Shown: positions 26,121 to 35,456 of the stretch, in pieces
How positions within the stretch are numbered: the first letter of the stretch is position 1
How the letters are laid out: each line of letters opens with the position of its first letter
Source of the DNA: Marinobacter caseinilyticus
Lineage (GTDB): Bacteria > Pseudomonadota > Gammaproteobacteria > Pseudomonadales > Oleiphilaceae
Length of the DNA stretch: 64,000 nucleotides
Assembly: GCF_011074955.1 (NCBI RefSeq)
Contig: NZ_WUQJ01000024.1
Coordinates: forward strand, 1-64,000
Reading direction: 5' to 3'
Translations under genes and position numbers: made by a program
Notes under the pieces: generated by a model
Database searches by the model: none
What the model saw: only the letters and a program-made list of their open reading frames with translations
Told to the model about the DNA's origin: nothing

Positions 26121-27781
26121 GGGCGTAAGGTCCCTGTGTTGTGTTCCTTGCGTCCACGAATCAGTGCTTCCGGGTGTCGGCGGAGGTAATCCGACAGGTC
26201 ACGAACGGAGCGCGACATGCGCTCCAGTTCATTCAATGTATGGCCAATGCGTTGCCGTTCCGGCGAGTCGTAGGCAAATGTGGCCGTGGCGGCTTGCAGA
26301 GTCGCGCTCATTTCGTTCACCAGAATATCTATCCCTTGTAAGGTGTTGCGCGTTGACGGCAGGGTGTCGCGGTTGATGGATGTCAACGTCTGCTTAAGTT
26401 CTTCCAGACTGCCATTCAGGTTGTCAGCAATGCGATCAAACGGAATCTGGCTTAATCGGTCGACAATGTCAGTGAGCTGGTCCTGGATTTTGTCGAAGCT
26501 GGTGAACTGGGTGGGAATCTCCACCACGGCCCCTGCATTTTTATCGGCCACGACGTCGGTACCTGCCCCGGGAACGAACGCCAACGCGACATAGAGCTGC
26601 CCGGTCAGCAGATTGTTTTGGCGTGCCTCGGCGTGCAGACCCTGCCGAACAAATTGATGGAACAGCGCCTGGGTAAGGCTCTGCTGGTTGTCGCCGACAT
26701 CGATGGTTTGCGTCCTGAGTAATTTGTCATAAGCGTCGCCGATTAACTGGGGGTAGACTTTTGCATCGACGATGACGGGAAACGTTTCGGTGACAGGGTC
26801 GTAATCCAGGGATATTTCGGTCACTTCGCCGATTTTCTTGCCTTTAAAATCGACCTGCGCGCCTTCCCGTAAGCCCCGCAGAGAATGGCCAAAATGCATC
26901 CGAATGATCTGCGCCGGGCCTTTGTCGGGGGTGAGTGCGGCTTCCTGCGTCGGGTAGAGCCTGAATGAGGTGTCGGTCTCGGCGGGTTCTGCCTGGCCGT
27001 CTGGGGGTGTCGCAAAGGCAATCCCTCCTGTAACCACGGAGACCAACGATTCGGCATCGAATTCGACGCCGTCGGCACTGACACCTATGCGAATACCACT
27101 GGCATTCCAGAATCGGGTATCGGCCGTGACAAACCGGTCATTGGGGGCAGACACGAAGACATCCATGTTAACGCTGTCGCCAGAGTGATCCAGTTCATAA
27201 GACACCAACTGACCGACCCGGACCTTGCGGTAATAAATGGGCGAGCCGATATCCAGTGATCCCAGATCCTCTGCCTTCACCACAAAACGCTTGCCGGGCT
27301 CGCCGTAGGTCACAGGCGGCGGCGATTCGAGTCCGGTAAAGCTTTCCGTGCGATGCGCTGAGGTACCGGGATCGGCGGCTATGAAACCGCCTGACAGCAA
27401 CGTGTCCAGGCCGGAGATGCCCTCGGTGCCGATGCGTGGCCGCACCACCCAGTAACGTGAATCCTGCCGGGTGAAATCTACGGCTTCCCGGTTCAGTTTG
27501 GCTGTCACAATAACCTGGCCATGGTCGCTGCTGAGCTTGACATCGGCTACCTCGCCAATGACAACGTTACGGTATTTGATGGGTGATTTTTCCGCGGTGA
27601 GACTGCCCGCGGTCTGAAACGAAATCCTGATGGTCGGGCCGGTTTCCTGCCAGGCTTTGAACAGCATCGATAGGCCCACAATGGTGGCCACGATTGGCAC
27701 CAACCATACCAGCGACAGCCCGAGGGGACGGGACCGCACGTCGGCTTCTGCTGGCTGGCTGTCCTTGTCGCTAGCGGTCAT
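26117..27781 (-). CDS. pqiB: PqiB, MCE-domain intermembrane transport protein
   Basis: A 554-aa protein with one N-terminal transmembrane helix (about 22-44, LSLVWLVPIVATIVG) and three MCE/MlaD domains (about 50-140, 165-260 and 290-395), followed by a C-terminal helical needle (about 400-540). This three-MCE plan matches E. coli PqiB, whose hexamers form a syringe-like tube spanning the periplasm and carrying lipids. It overlaps the preceding pqiA by 11 bp and pqiC by 4 bp, so the three should be made together. Paraquat induction is known from E. coli; no SoxS site was sought. Confidence 0.93.
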   Translation of the reverse strand: MTASDKDSQPAEADVRSRPLGLSLVWLVPIVATIVGLSMLFKAWQETGPTIRISFQTAGSLTAEKSPIKYRNVVIGEVADVKLSSDHGQVIVTAKLNREAVDFTRQDSRYWVVRPRIGTEGISGLDTLLSGGFIAADPGTSAHRTESFTGLESPPPVTYGEPGKRFVVKAEDLGSLDIGSPIYYRKVRVGQLVSYELDHSGDSVNMDVFVSAPNDRFVTADTRFWNASGIRIGVSADGVEFDAESLVSVVTGGIAFATPPDGQAEPAETDTSFRLYPTQEAALTPDKGPAQIIRMHFGHSLRGLREGAQVDFKGKKIGEVTEISLDYDPVTETFPVIVDAKVYPQLIGDAYDKLLRTQTIDVGDNQQSLTQALFHQFVRQGLHAEARQNNLLTGQLYVALAFVPGAGTDVVADKNAGAVVEIPTQFTSFDKIQDQLTDIVDRLSQIPFDRIADNLNGSLEELKQTLTSINRDTLPSTRNTLQGIDILVNEMSATLQAATATFAYDSPERQRIGHTLNELERMSRSVRDLSDYLRRHPEALIRGRKEHNTGTLRP

Positions 27782-28391
27782 GGTGATCAGGGCTGTCCCA
27801 TATCAGGCGCGGATCAAAACTTTGCGTCGCCAGCATGGTCAGCACCACGACCAGGCCGAAAAAAAGTATGCCAATCCGGGGTTCGATGGCCCCAAACAGG
27901 CCAAACTGAACCAGCGCGGATAGCAGGGCGGCGACGAATACATCAAGCATAGACCAATAGCCGATCAGCTCAAGCGCCCGGTAGAGCAAGGTTCGCTCCC
28001 GACGGGACCGGCGATTGCCGCGCTGAACGGTAATGAGCAACAGCGTTAACACGAGAAATTTGGTTACCGGTACACCGATACTGGCCACAAAGATGATTAC
28101 AGCAATGTCCCAGGCCCCGGTTTGCCACAATTCCACCACGCCGCTCAGAATGGTGACCGAGGTGTCTTTTTGCAACGCCTGGGTGTGCATGATGGGCAGT
28201 AAGTTGGCTGGCGCGTATAGCACCAGGGCCGCCAGCATCAGTGCCCAGGTGCGGGAAACCGCCCGGGGTTTGCGAAAATGCAAGGCGTCACCACAGCGGG
28301 GGCAATGGTGAGGGTGGGTGGCCAGAGAACAGGCCAGCCGACAGCGGTGGCAGAGGCATAACCCCAGGGTCTGCGCGGATGGGGGGGTCAT
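27771..28391 (-). CDS. pqiA: PqiA-domain protein (second half)
   Basis: A 206-aa membrane protein corresponding to one PqiA domain. Four cysteines in CLCHRCRLAC and CPRCGDAL (about 12-33) form a zinc ribbon, and four transmembrane helices follow (about 45-190). The segment LPIMHTQALQ before TVTILSGVVELWQ is the conserved PqiA core. E. coli PqiA carries two such domains in one 417-aa chain; here they are separate genes overlapping by 4 bp. It should be the inner-membrane partner that feeds lipids into PqiB. Confidence 0.88.
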   Translation of the reverse strand: MTPPSAQTLGLCLCHRCRLACSLATHPHHCPRCGDALHFRKPRAVSRTWALMLAALVLYAPANLLPIMHTQALQKDTSVTILSGVVELWQTGAWDIAVIIFVASIGVPVTKFLVLTLLLITVQRGNRRSRRERTLLYRALELIGYWSMLDVFVAALLSALVQFGLFGAIEPRIGILFFGLVVVLTMLATQSFDPRLIWDSPDHHDR

Positions 28392-28987
28392 GGCACTTCG
28401 TTCCAGAGCCGACGCAAATCACGTCCGGCGAGGCCAATGATCAACACGCTGAGCGCGGCCAGGGCAAACAGACCGGCCGTCGGTACGACTTGCAGCCGCC
28501 CGCTGAGCTTGATCACACTGACCAGCGCCCCCAGGAGAAAAACCTCCAGCATACTCCAGTGACGAAGCCTGTTGAGCGCCTGCATGCAATGATTAAAGTA
28601 CGGTGCCCGCCGCCGGTAGCGGGCGTAGGTCAGCACCCACACCAGCAAACTGATTTGCAGCGCGGGTACCAGCAATACCGCGCAGGCAACAGCCACGGCC
28701 ATGAGACTGACAGGCCCCTGGGCGAGTGCAAGCGCAGACTCAAGCAGAGTTGCTGACTGAGTCTGGCCCTGAACGTGGATTAATAGAATCGGGTAAACGC
28801 TGAGGTACGCCATCAGCAGTCCGGCGGTCACGCTGAGTGCCAGGCACTGATCGATGGACAGCCAGTGGTGGCGGGCGATGACCGCGCCGCAGCGCTGGCA
28901 CTGGGCTTTCTGGAAGCGAGAGAGTATTGGCCGGTGATAGACGGAGTCGCAGTACTCGCAAATAATGAGGTTGACCGGATCACTCAT
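28388..28987 (-). CDS. pqiA: PqiA-domain protein (first half)
   Basis: A 199-aa membrane protein, the first of two PqiA-type genes. It has CEYC and CQRC pairs (about 10-34) as a zinc ribbon and four transmembrane helices. Its core segment YPILLIHVQGQ shows the conserved pattern in a different register from its downstream neighbour, which it overlaps by 4 bp. Together the pair would replace the single two-domain PqiA of E. coli, perhaps as a heterodimer in the membrane. It is the promoter-proximal gene of a four-gene operon. Confidence 0.87.
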   Translation of the reverse strand: MSDPVNLIICEYCDSVYHRPILSRFQKAQCQRCGAVIARHHWLSIDQCLALSVTAGLLMAYLSVYPILLIHVQGQTQSATLLESALALAQGPVSLMAVAVACAVLLVPALQISLLVWVLTYARYRRRAPYFNHCMQALNRLRHWSMLEVFLLGALVSVIKLSGRLQVVPTAGLFALAALSVLIIGLAGRDLRRLWNEVP

Positions 28988-29088
28988 CGGGGGCCTGTCC
29001 TTGCCTCTCAGTCAATCGAGTTCAAGCAATTTTAGCTTGGGACAAAGGCTCTCCCTTGTCCAGTTGTGGCCCGTGACGATGAGGCGGT

Positions 29089-29895
29089 TTACATACCGGC
29101 GTCGGTGCTTTCAAAGATTTTATCCGCAGAGGCAGCCACAAAACCCGTGTACAATTCGCCATCGGTCTTGGGGTAGCGCTTGGCAAACTCGTAAAAACAG
29201 CTGGGTATGGCGACGGTTTGGTCTTTAAACGCGACCTCGGCCCGGTCAGCCATGGTGGATGACTGCTCCAGCAGCTCTTCCGGCGAACCTTTAATCTCAC
29301 CGCCGGAGCTGTTCACGGTATATCCCTCGGCCTTGAGAACCTGATTCACTTCCTCGACAGTCTTGAATTTCACCAGTTGGTTTACGCTGACTGTAAAGTG
29401 ATTGGCACGATAACCCCAGGCAGCCAGCCAGGCCGCGTATTCACTTTCAGCGAGCAGCTTTTTGTAAGTGCCATAATCGACCTGCCAGTGGGTGCCGGAG
29501 TACAGAAAATTATCCGCCGTCACAGCGTTCGGGCTGATCTGATCCACCAGCTCGTGAACAATGGCTTGCAGCTCGGGTGAAAATTGGTCGACCAGCAGCT
29601 CGGAGATAAAGACCTTGGGTGCGGTCGGGTCCGGGTGCTCGTAATGTTTGGCGTAGAGCTTCTTGGCCTCAAAATGGTATTCGCCACCTTCGGTGTAGCC
29701 GAGCGCAAGAAAGTGCGCGGCCAGTTTCTCAAGATTGACCTTTTCGAGGTTAAAGGTGCGTAAGGCAATGTGGTCGTTGACAATTTCACTGCCTTGGGTG
29801 CCGCCCAGAATGCGGTGGATTTCGGTGGCTGAAGGGGTCACCTCCAGGTAGTTGTCCCACAGATGCTGGAACAGCGCGTCTCTATCGGTGTGCAT
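29089..29895 (-). CDS. DUF1338 protein, HglS/YdcJ-related putative dioxygenase
   Basis: A 268-aa short-form DUF1338 protein. The larger HglS/YdcJ (about 460 aa) is a 2-oxoadipate dioxygenase/decarboxylase in D-lysine catabolism, a vicinal-oxygen-chelate enzyme with two His and a Glu around Fe(II). Candidate ligands are His in NDHIALRTF, His in GYRANHFTV and Glu in the central FISELLVDQ strand or the C-terminal half. Start ATG 29895 has AGGAG 8 nt upstream. It overlaps the end of astA by 14 bp, so the two are coupled. The 2-oxoacid substrate is inferred. Confidence 0.85.
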   Translation of the reverse strand: MHTDRDALFQHLWDNYLEVTPSATEIHRILGGTQGSEIVNDHIALRTFNLEKVNLEKLAAHFLALGYTEGGEYHFEAKKLYAKHYEHPDPTAPKVFISELLVDQFSPELQAIVHELVDQISPNAVTADNFLYSGTHWQVDYGTYKKLLAESEYAAWLAAWGYRANHFTVSVNQLVKFKTVEEVNQVLKAEGYTVNSSGGEIKGSPEELLEQSSTMADRAEVAFKDQTVAIPSCFYEFAKRYPKTDGELYTGFVAASADKIFESTDAGM

Positions 29896-31012
29896 ACTGT
29901 AACTCCTGTTGTTGATTGCCCGACGCTTCATTGGCGCCCGGGATGGCACTGGTTTTGGCCGCCGCCAGTTGAATGATGCGCGCTGTGCCGCCGTTCTTCA
30001 GGCCGAGGGCAAGCGCGAGATCAGCCGGTACTTGCAGCAAGTTGTGTTGAGGGAGGTAGATGGCCTGGTCCGTGACACTGGCACGGAAATCATTGACCCC
30101 GGTGTTGGCTATCGCCAGCACACCGCCTTGAGTACCCGTCTTCCGACAGTGTAGCACCGGCATGTCCGGGCTAACGGCCTGGACCTGACATTCGATAGAG
30201 TCAGCGACGGTGCGAATCTGGCTCAATTCGGCTTCGACGGTTGGGCCGGCATCGAAGAGGTCCACATAGCCCTTGTGCCGGAATCCTTCAGATTCCAGCA
30301 AGTGCAAGGCGGGCTTGGTTTTTTCGTGAACTTTGCCAATAACGCCCTGGGCCTCATCGCTCAACAGATGGGTATACAGCGGATATTTGGGCATGAGTTC
30401 GGCAATGAAACTGTTGTTGCCGGCGCCCACCAGCTGCGTGACGGTGGGAAAGTCGAGATCGACAAAATTCGCACTCAGCCAGTTCCAGAACGGCGACCGG
30501 CCATCCTCGTATGAAACCCCCCGCATCTCGGCGATCACAGTCTCAGCGAACCGGTGGGCATGCTGAGCCATAAATAAAAAACGAACTTTAGACAGCAGCT
30601 TGCCGGCGTAGGCGCGGCGAAACTGTGGACGCAGAAACAACGTGCAGATTTCTGAACAGCCGGTGTAGTGGTTGCACATGTTGAGCACGTCAATGCGCCT
30701 GTATAAGCCAAGCGCACGGGAATGATGGACCACCTGACTGTTGTGGTAATGATAAAGCGGATTGTCGAGGCCAACGGAAGCCGCTATGGCCGTTGTGCCC
30801 ATAATATCCCCTGTCACGGGGTCCTCCAGCACGAACAGATAGCTTTCGTGACCGGGTTGGCTGACGCTGGCCTGAAAGCTCTCGATGGAGTGTTGGATTT
30901 TTCGTCTCAGAAACGCCAGGTCATTCACCAGCGACGTAAACCCCGGGCCGGATTCAACGGCAATCTGCTGCAATGCGGACAGATCCTGGTGAGCAATCGG
31001 ACGAATAATCAT
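29882..31012 (-). CDS. astA: Arginine N-succinyltransferase
   Basis: A 376-aa AstA, the first step of the AST pathway, transferring succinyl from succinyl-CoA to arginine (alpha subunit paralogues also act on ornithine). The protein begins MIIRPIAHQDLSALQQIA and contains the family segments GTTAIAASVGLDNPLY, CTLFLRPQFRRAYAGKLLSK and FWNWLSANFVDLDFPT. It is about 35 residues longer than usual AstA because of a Gln/Ala-rich tail, whose codons overlap the DUF1338 start. GGAGG lies 9 nt before ATG 31012, 24 bp below the upstream astC-like gene. Confidence 0.92.
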   Translation of the reverse strand: MIIRPIAHQDLSALQQIAVESGPGFTSLVNDLAFLRRKIQHSIESFQASVSQPGHESYLFVLEDPVTGDIMGTTAIAASVGLDNPLYHYHNSQVVHHSRALGLYRRIDVLNMCNHYTGCSEICTLFLRPQFRRAYAGKLLSKVRFLFMAQHAHRFAETVIAEMRGVSYEDGRSPFWNWLSANFVDLDFPTVTQLVGAGNNSFIAELMPKYPLYTHLLSDEAQGVIGKVHEKTKPALHLLESEGFRHKGYVDLFDAGPTVEAELSQIRTVADSIECQVQAVSPDMPVLHCRKTGTQGGVLAIANTGVNDFRASVTDQAIYLPQHNLLQVPADLALALGLKNGGTARIIQLAAAKTSAIPGANEASGNQQQELQYAHR

Positions 31013-31036
31013 GGCCCCGCCTCCACGGTTGTAGGT

Positions 31037-32266
<1,230 letters not shown>

Positions 32267-32420
32267 TTAAAGCAGGTGACGGTAATGGGCGCGGCTGAGC
32301 ATTCGGGCGCGGCCTATTAGATTGTTACGCCTAGTATGACGGTCTCGTCTGCTGTTTTGCAGTTCCAAAATGAACGATACGGTGTCATTATTGAGCAAAT
32401 TGACGGGAAGAATGATCATT

Positions 32421-32849
32421 ATGATCAGCAAGCAAGACCAGCAACTGCTGTTACTCTTACGCCGCAATGCCCGCGTCAGCATTTCGGACCTGGCCCGATC
32501 ACTGAATCTTTCTCGCTCGACCGTCCAGAATCGCATTGCCCGTCTGGAAGCCAGCGGCGTGATCCGGGGCTATTCCCTGGAGATGGGGGGTGAATATTCC
32601 GCCAACCAGGTGGAAGCCCATGTCTCAATCAAGGTTCATCAAAAGCTGACGGCCAGGACCAACAGCGCCCTGGAACAGCTCAGTCAGGTGGCTCAGCTTT
32701 ATTCGGTGAGTGGCGACTACGACTTATTGGCCATCGTTCAGGCCCAGTCACTGGAGGCACTGAGTGCTGTGCTGGATGAAATCGGGAATCTGGAAGGCGT
32801 TGAGCGAACCAACTCAGCGGTGGTGCTGGAAACCAAGTTCCGGCGCTAA
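32421..32849 (+). CDS. Lrp/AsnC-family regulator
   Basis: A 142-aa regulator with an N-terminal helix-turn-helix (about 5-50: NARVSISDLARSLNLSRSTVQNRIARLE) and a C-terminal RAM domain (about 65-140), which senses an amino acid and sets oligomer state. Starts at 32370, 32412 and 32421 are all ATG in frame; 32421 is preferred because it gives the usual length and has GGGAAG about 10 nt upstream. Lying divergent from the astC-astA-DUF1338 operon and before a GabT-like gene, it probably controls amino-acid catabolism in both directions. The ligand is unknown. Confidence 0.85.
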   Translation: MISKQDQQLLLLLRRNARVSISDLARSLNLSRSTVQNRIARLEASGVIRGYSLEMGGEYSANQVEAHVSIKVHQKLTARTNSALEQLSQVAQLYSVSGDYDLLAIVQAQSLEALSAVLDEIGNLEGVERTNSAVVLETKFRR

Positions 32850-33124
32850 GGCGTCTCGGAATGCCCCTCGGGCAGGGAGCCCAAGGCGATCTTCCGAGGC
32901 TCCCCAAGTCGAGGTTCCTAAGTAATTGTGCCGATTATCCTTTAGTCAGGGATTGTCGCCTTCAGGCTGCTTTAACCCACTAATATCAGTAATCTTTGCT
33001 TCTTTCTCCGACCATTGGGGTTGCCAGCTTCGGTCACGGTCGGGGCTTAGCCTTGGAAAAATGGCCGCCAAAGCGCCATACTGTGGTACCTAATTTTAGA
33101 ACCATGAGCACTGGAGACGAGAGC

Positions 33125-34399
33125 ATGAGCAACAAAGAGTTGCAGGCACTGAAAGAGAAATACGTCGCCGCTGGTGCAGCCAGCCCGAACGAACAATTTG
33201 CAGATCACGCCAAGAACGCGGAACTGTGGGACGCCGATGGCAAGCGCATGATCGATTTTGCCGGAGGTATTGGCGTACTGAATATTGGCCATCGCCATCC
33301 CAAGATTGTTGAGGCCGTGAAGGCCCAGCTGGACAAGGTGATGCATACCTGCCAGACCGTCATGCCTTATGAAGGTTACGTGAAGCTGGCTCAGAAGCTC
33401 AGTGAAGTCACGCCGGTCCGTGGACATGGCAAAGTGATGCTGGCGAATTCCGGTGCCGAAGCACTGGAAAACGCGGTCAAGATTGCCCGCGCTGCCACCG
33501 GCCGTACCAACGTGATCTGTTTTGACGGTGGCTACCATGGCCGTACCTTCATGACCATGGCGATGAATGGCAAGGTCCGGCCTTATCAGGCGGGTTTTGG
33601 CCCGATGCCGGGGACTGTCTTCCGCGCACCCTATCCGGTGCCTTATCACGGCGTGAGCGTGGAAGAGGCGCTGCGCGGTCTTAAAATGACCATGAAGACC
33701 GATTCCGATCCGCAGGACACCGCCGCGATTGTGTTGGAGCCGGTCCTGGGTGAGGGTGGTTTCTACCCGGCGCCTGCCAGCTTCCTGAAGGCCATTCGCG
33801 AAATCTGCGACGAGCATGGCATCCTGATGATTGTCGATGAAGTGCAGAGCGGCTTTGGCCGGACGGGTAAGATGTTTGCCATTGAGCACAGTGGTGTCGA
33901 GCCCGACATGATGACCATGGCCAAGAGTATGGCGGACGGCATGCCGATCTCTGCCATTGTTGGCACCGACAAGGTTATGGACAGCTCTGGCCCGAACTCA
34001 CTGGGTGGCACCTATACCGGCAGCCCGGTGTCCTGTGCCGCGGCACTGGCGGTGATGGACGTGTTCAAGGAAGAGGATGTCCTTGGCAAGAGCCAGCGTC
34101 TGGGTGACAAACTGGCGCAGCGGTTTGCCCAGTGGCAGGAAAAATTTGCCTACGTGGACAACGTTCGCAATCTGGGTGCAATGGCCGCCATTGAACTGGT
34201 GACCGACAAGACCAGTCGCGAACCCCGCGCCGATATGGCTGCGGAAGTGACCAAGAAGGCCAAAGAGAAAGGCCTGATTCTGCTGAGCTGTGGCATGCAC
34301 GGCAACACAATTCGTTTCCTGATGCCAGTCACCATCGAAGACGATGTGCTGGAAGAAGGCATGAACATTGTGGAAGAAGCCCTGAGCGAACTGGCGTGA
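33125..34399 (+). CDS. gabT: 4-aminobutyrate aminotransferase-like class III aminotransferase
   Basis: A 424-aa class-III PLP aminotransferase closest in pattern to GabT/DavT. Seen are ANSGAEALENAVKIARAATG, the YHGRTFMTMAMNGKVRPY segment, EPVLGEGGFYPAP, LMIVDEVQSGFGRTGKMF and, near the lysine, MAKSMADGMPISAIVG (PLP Lys in MAKS). The likely reaction converts 4-aminobutyrate or 5-aminovalerate and 2-oxoglutarate into the semialdehyde and glutamate. ATG 33125 has GGAGACGAG upstream. It has its own strong terminator. Neighbouring Lrp and ast genes suggest a place in amino-acid breakdown. Confidence 0.88.
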   Translation: MSNKELQALKEKYVAAGAASPNEQFADHAKNAELWDADGKRMIDFAGGIGVLNIGHRHPKIVEAVKAQLDKVMHTCQTVMPYEGYVKLAQKLSEVTPVRGHGKVMLANSGAEALENAVKIARAATGRTNVICFDGGYHGRTFMTMAMNGKVRPYQAGFGPMPGTVFRAPYPVPYHGVSVEEALRGLKMTMKTDSDPQDTAAIVLEPVLGEGGFYPAPASFLKAIREICDEHGILMIVDEVQSGFGRTGKMFAIEHSGVEPDMMTMAKSMADGMPISAIVGTDKVMDSSGPNSLGGTYTGSPVSCAAALAVMDVFKEEDVLGKSQRLGDKLAQRFAQWQEKFAYVDNVRNLGAMAAIELVTDKTSREPRADMAAEVTKKAKEKGLILLSCGMHGNTIRFLMPVTIEDDVLEEGMNIVEEALSELA

Positions 34400-34423
34400 T
34401 CCATTAACGCTGAGTTGGTAGAC

Positions 34424-34453
34424 AAAACCCGCGACCTGGTCGCGGGTTTTTTT
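34424..34453 (+). terminator. Intrinsic terminator after the gabT-like gene
   Basis: An ACCCGCGAC/GTCGCGGGT stem (about 34427-34447) with a 3-nt loop (CTG) is followed by seven T residues (34447-34453) and preceded by four A residues. It is a textbook bidirectional-type terminator; the convergent aldo/keto reductase gene ends 46 bp away. Confidence 0.9.
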
Positions 34454-34499
34454 GTGCCTTCATCTTAGCGATAGCGTTGTAGTCGTGTTGCCGGGTAAC

Positions 34500-35456
34500 T
34501 CAGAGTTGCCGCACCAGTGCGGCCATTCGCTCCCGTTGCTGCGTGTCCGGCATAGCGCCGTGGGCGGCTTGTATGTTGTCGCGGGCATGCCCGGGGTCAC
34601 TGGTGGCGGGAATGGCGCAGGTGACCGCCGGGTGACTGGCAATGAACTTAAGGAAAAACTGCGCCCAACTGGTGATGTCCAGGTCGGCGGCCCAGGCGGG
34701 CAAGTCTTTGCCCCGGACCCGGCCAAACAGGGTGCCCTTTTCAAAGGGTTCATTGATCAGCGTGGCAACGCCATTGTCCCGCGCCACGGGCAGTAAACGT
34801 TTCTCGGCTTCCCGTTCGAGGATGTTGTAATTGAACTGCACAAAATCCAGTGGTTCGCGCTCACACAGTGTGGCCAAACGGTCAAACGCGCCGGTTTGAT
34901 AGTGCGTCACACCGATATAACGGATACGGCCCTCCTTGCGCCAGGCTTTTAGCGTATCCAGATGAGTGTCGGTATCGACCAGGTTATGCACTTGCACCAG
35001 ATCCAGTGGACCACCGCCCATCCGTCGCTGAGATCGGGTCATTTGGGCGATGCCATCCTCACGGCCCTGGGTCCAGATTTTTGTTGCCATAAACAATTCA
35101 TCGGCGATGCCGAGCTCCGCGGCCAGTTCACCCACCACCGTTTCAGCCGTGCCGTACATGGGGGAGCTGTCCACCAGCCGACCGCCGCCCTGGTAGAATT
35201 GGTCGAGCACTTTACGCCGTGCCGCCATGGCGGTCGCATTGTCCGGAGAGACGTTAAACGTGCGAGCGGTGCCCAGACCAATCACCGGAATGCGTTCGCC
35301 GGAGGACGGAATGGCCCGGAATACCAGCGATTCGGGCAGAGGTTCCCCGAGCAAGGGGCGACACAGGCTGGTCAGCGCGATACCGGCGGACAGCGTCAGT
35401 AGCTGTCGACGGGACAGCCTGCAATCAGCGTAGGGGTTGGGTTTGTGGTGTGTCAT
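34500..35456 (-). CDS. Tat-exported aldo/keto reductase
   Basis: A 318-aa aldo/keto reductase with a twin-arginine signal peptide (LSRRQLLTLSAG, about 14-25) in front of the barrel. The catalytic set of the family is seen: Asp in LVDSSPMYG, its Tyr, Lys in MATKIW and His in VQVHNL. A periplasmic or folded-in-cytoplasm export is implied, so the cofactor must be bound before export. It overlaps the end of the MFS carrier gene by 32 bp. Substrate is unknown. Confidence 0.86.
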   Translation of the reverse strand: MTHHKPNPYADCRLSRRQLLTLSAGIALTSLCRPLLGEPLPESLVFRAIPSSGERIPVIGLGTARTFNVSPDNATAMAARRKVLDQFYQGGGRLVDSSPMYGTAETVVGELAAELGIADELFMATKIWTQGREDGIAQMTRSQRRMGGGPLDLVQVHNLVDTDTHLDTLKAWRKEGRIRYIGVTHYQTGAFDRLATLCEREPLDFVQFNYNILEREAEKRLLPVARDNGVATLINEPFEKGTLFGRVRGKDLPAWAADLDITSWAQFFLKFIASHPAVTCAIPATSDPGHARDNIQAAHGAMPDTQQRERMAALVRQL

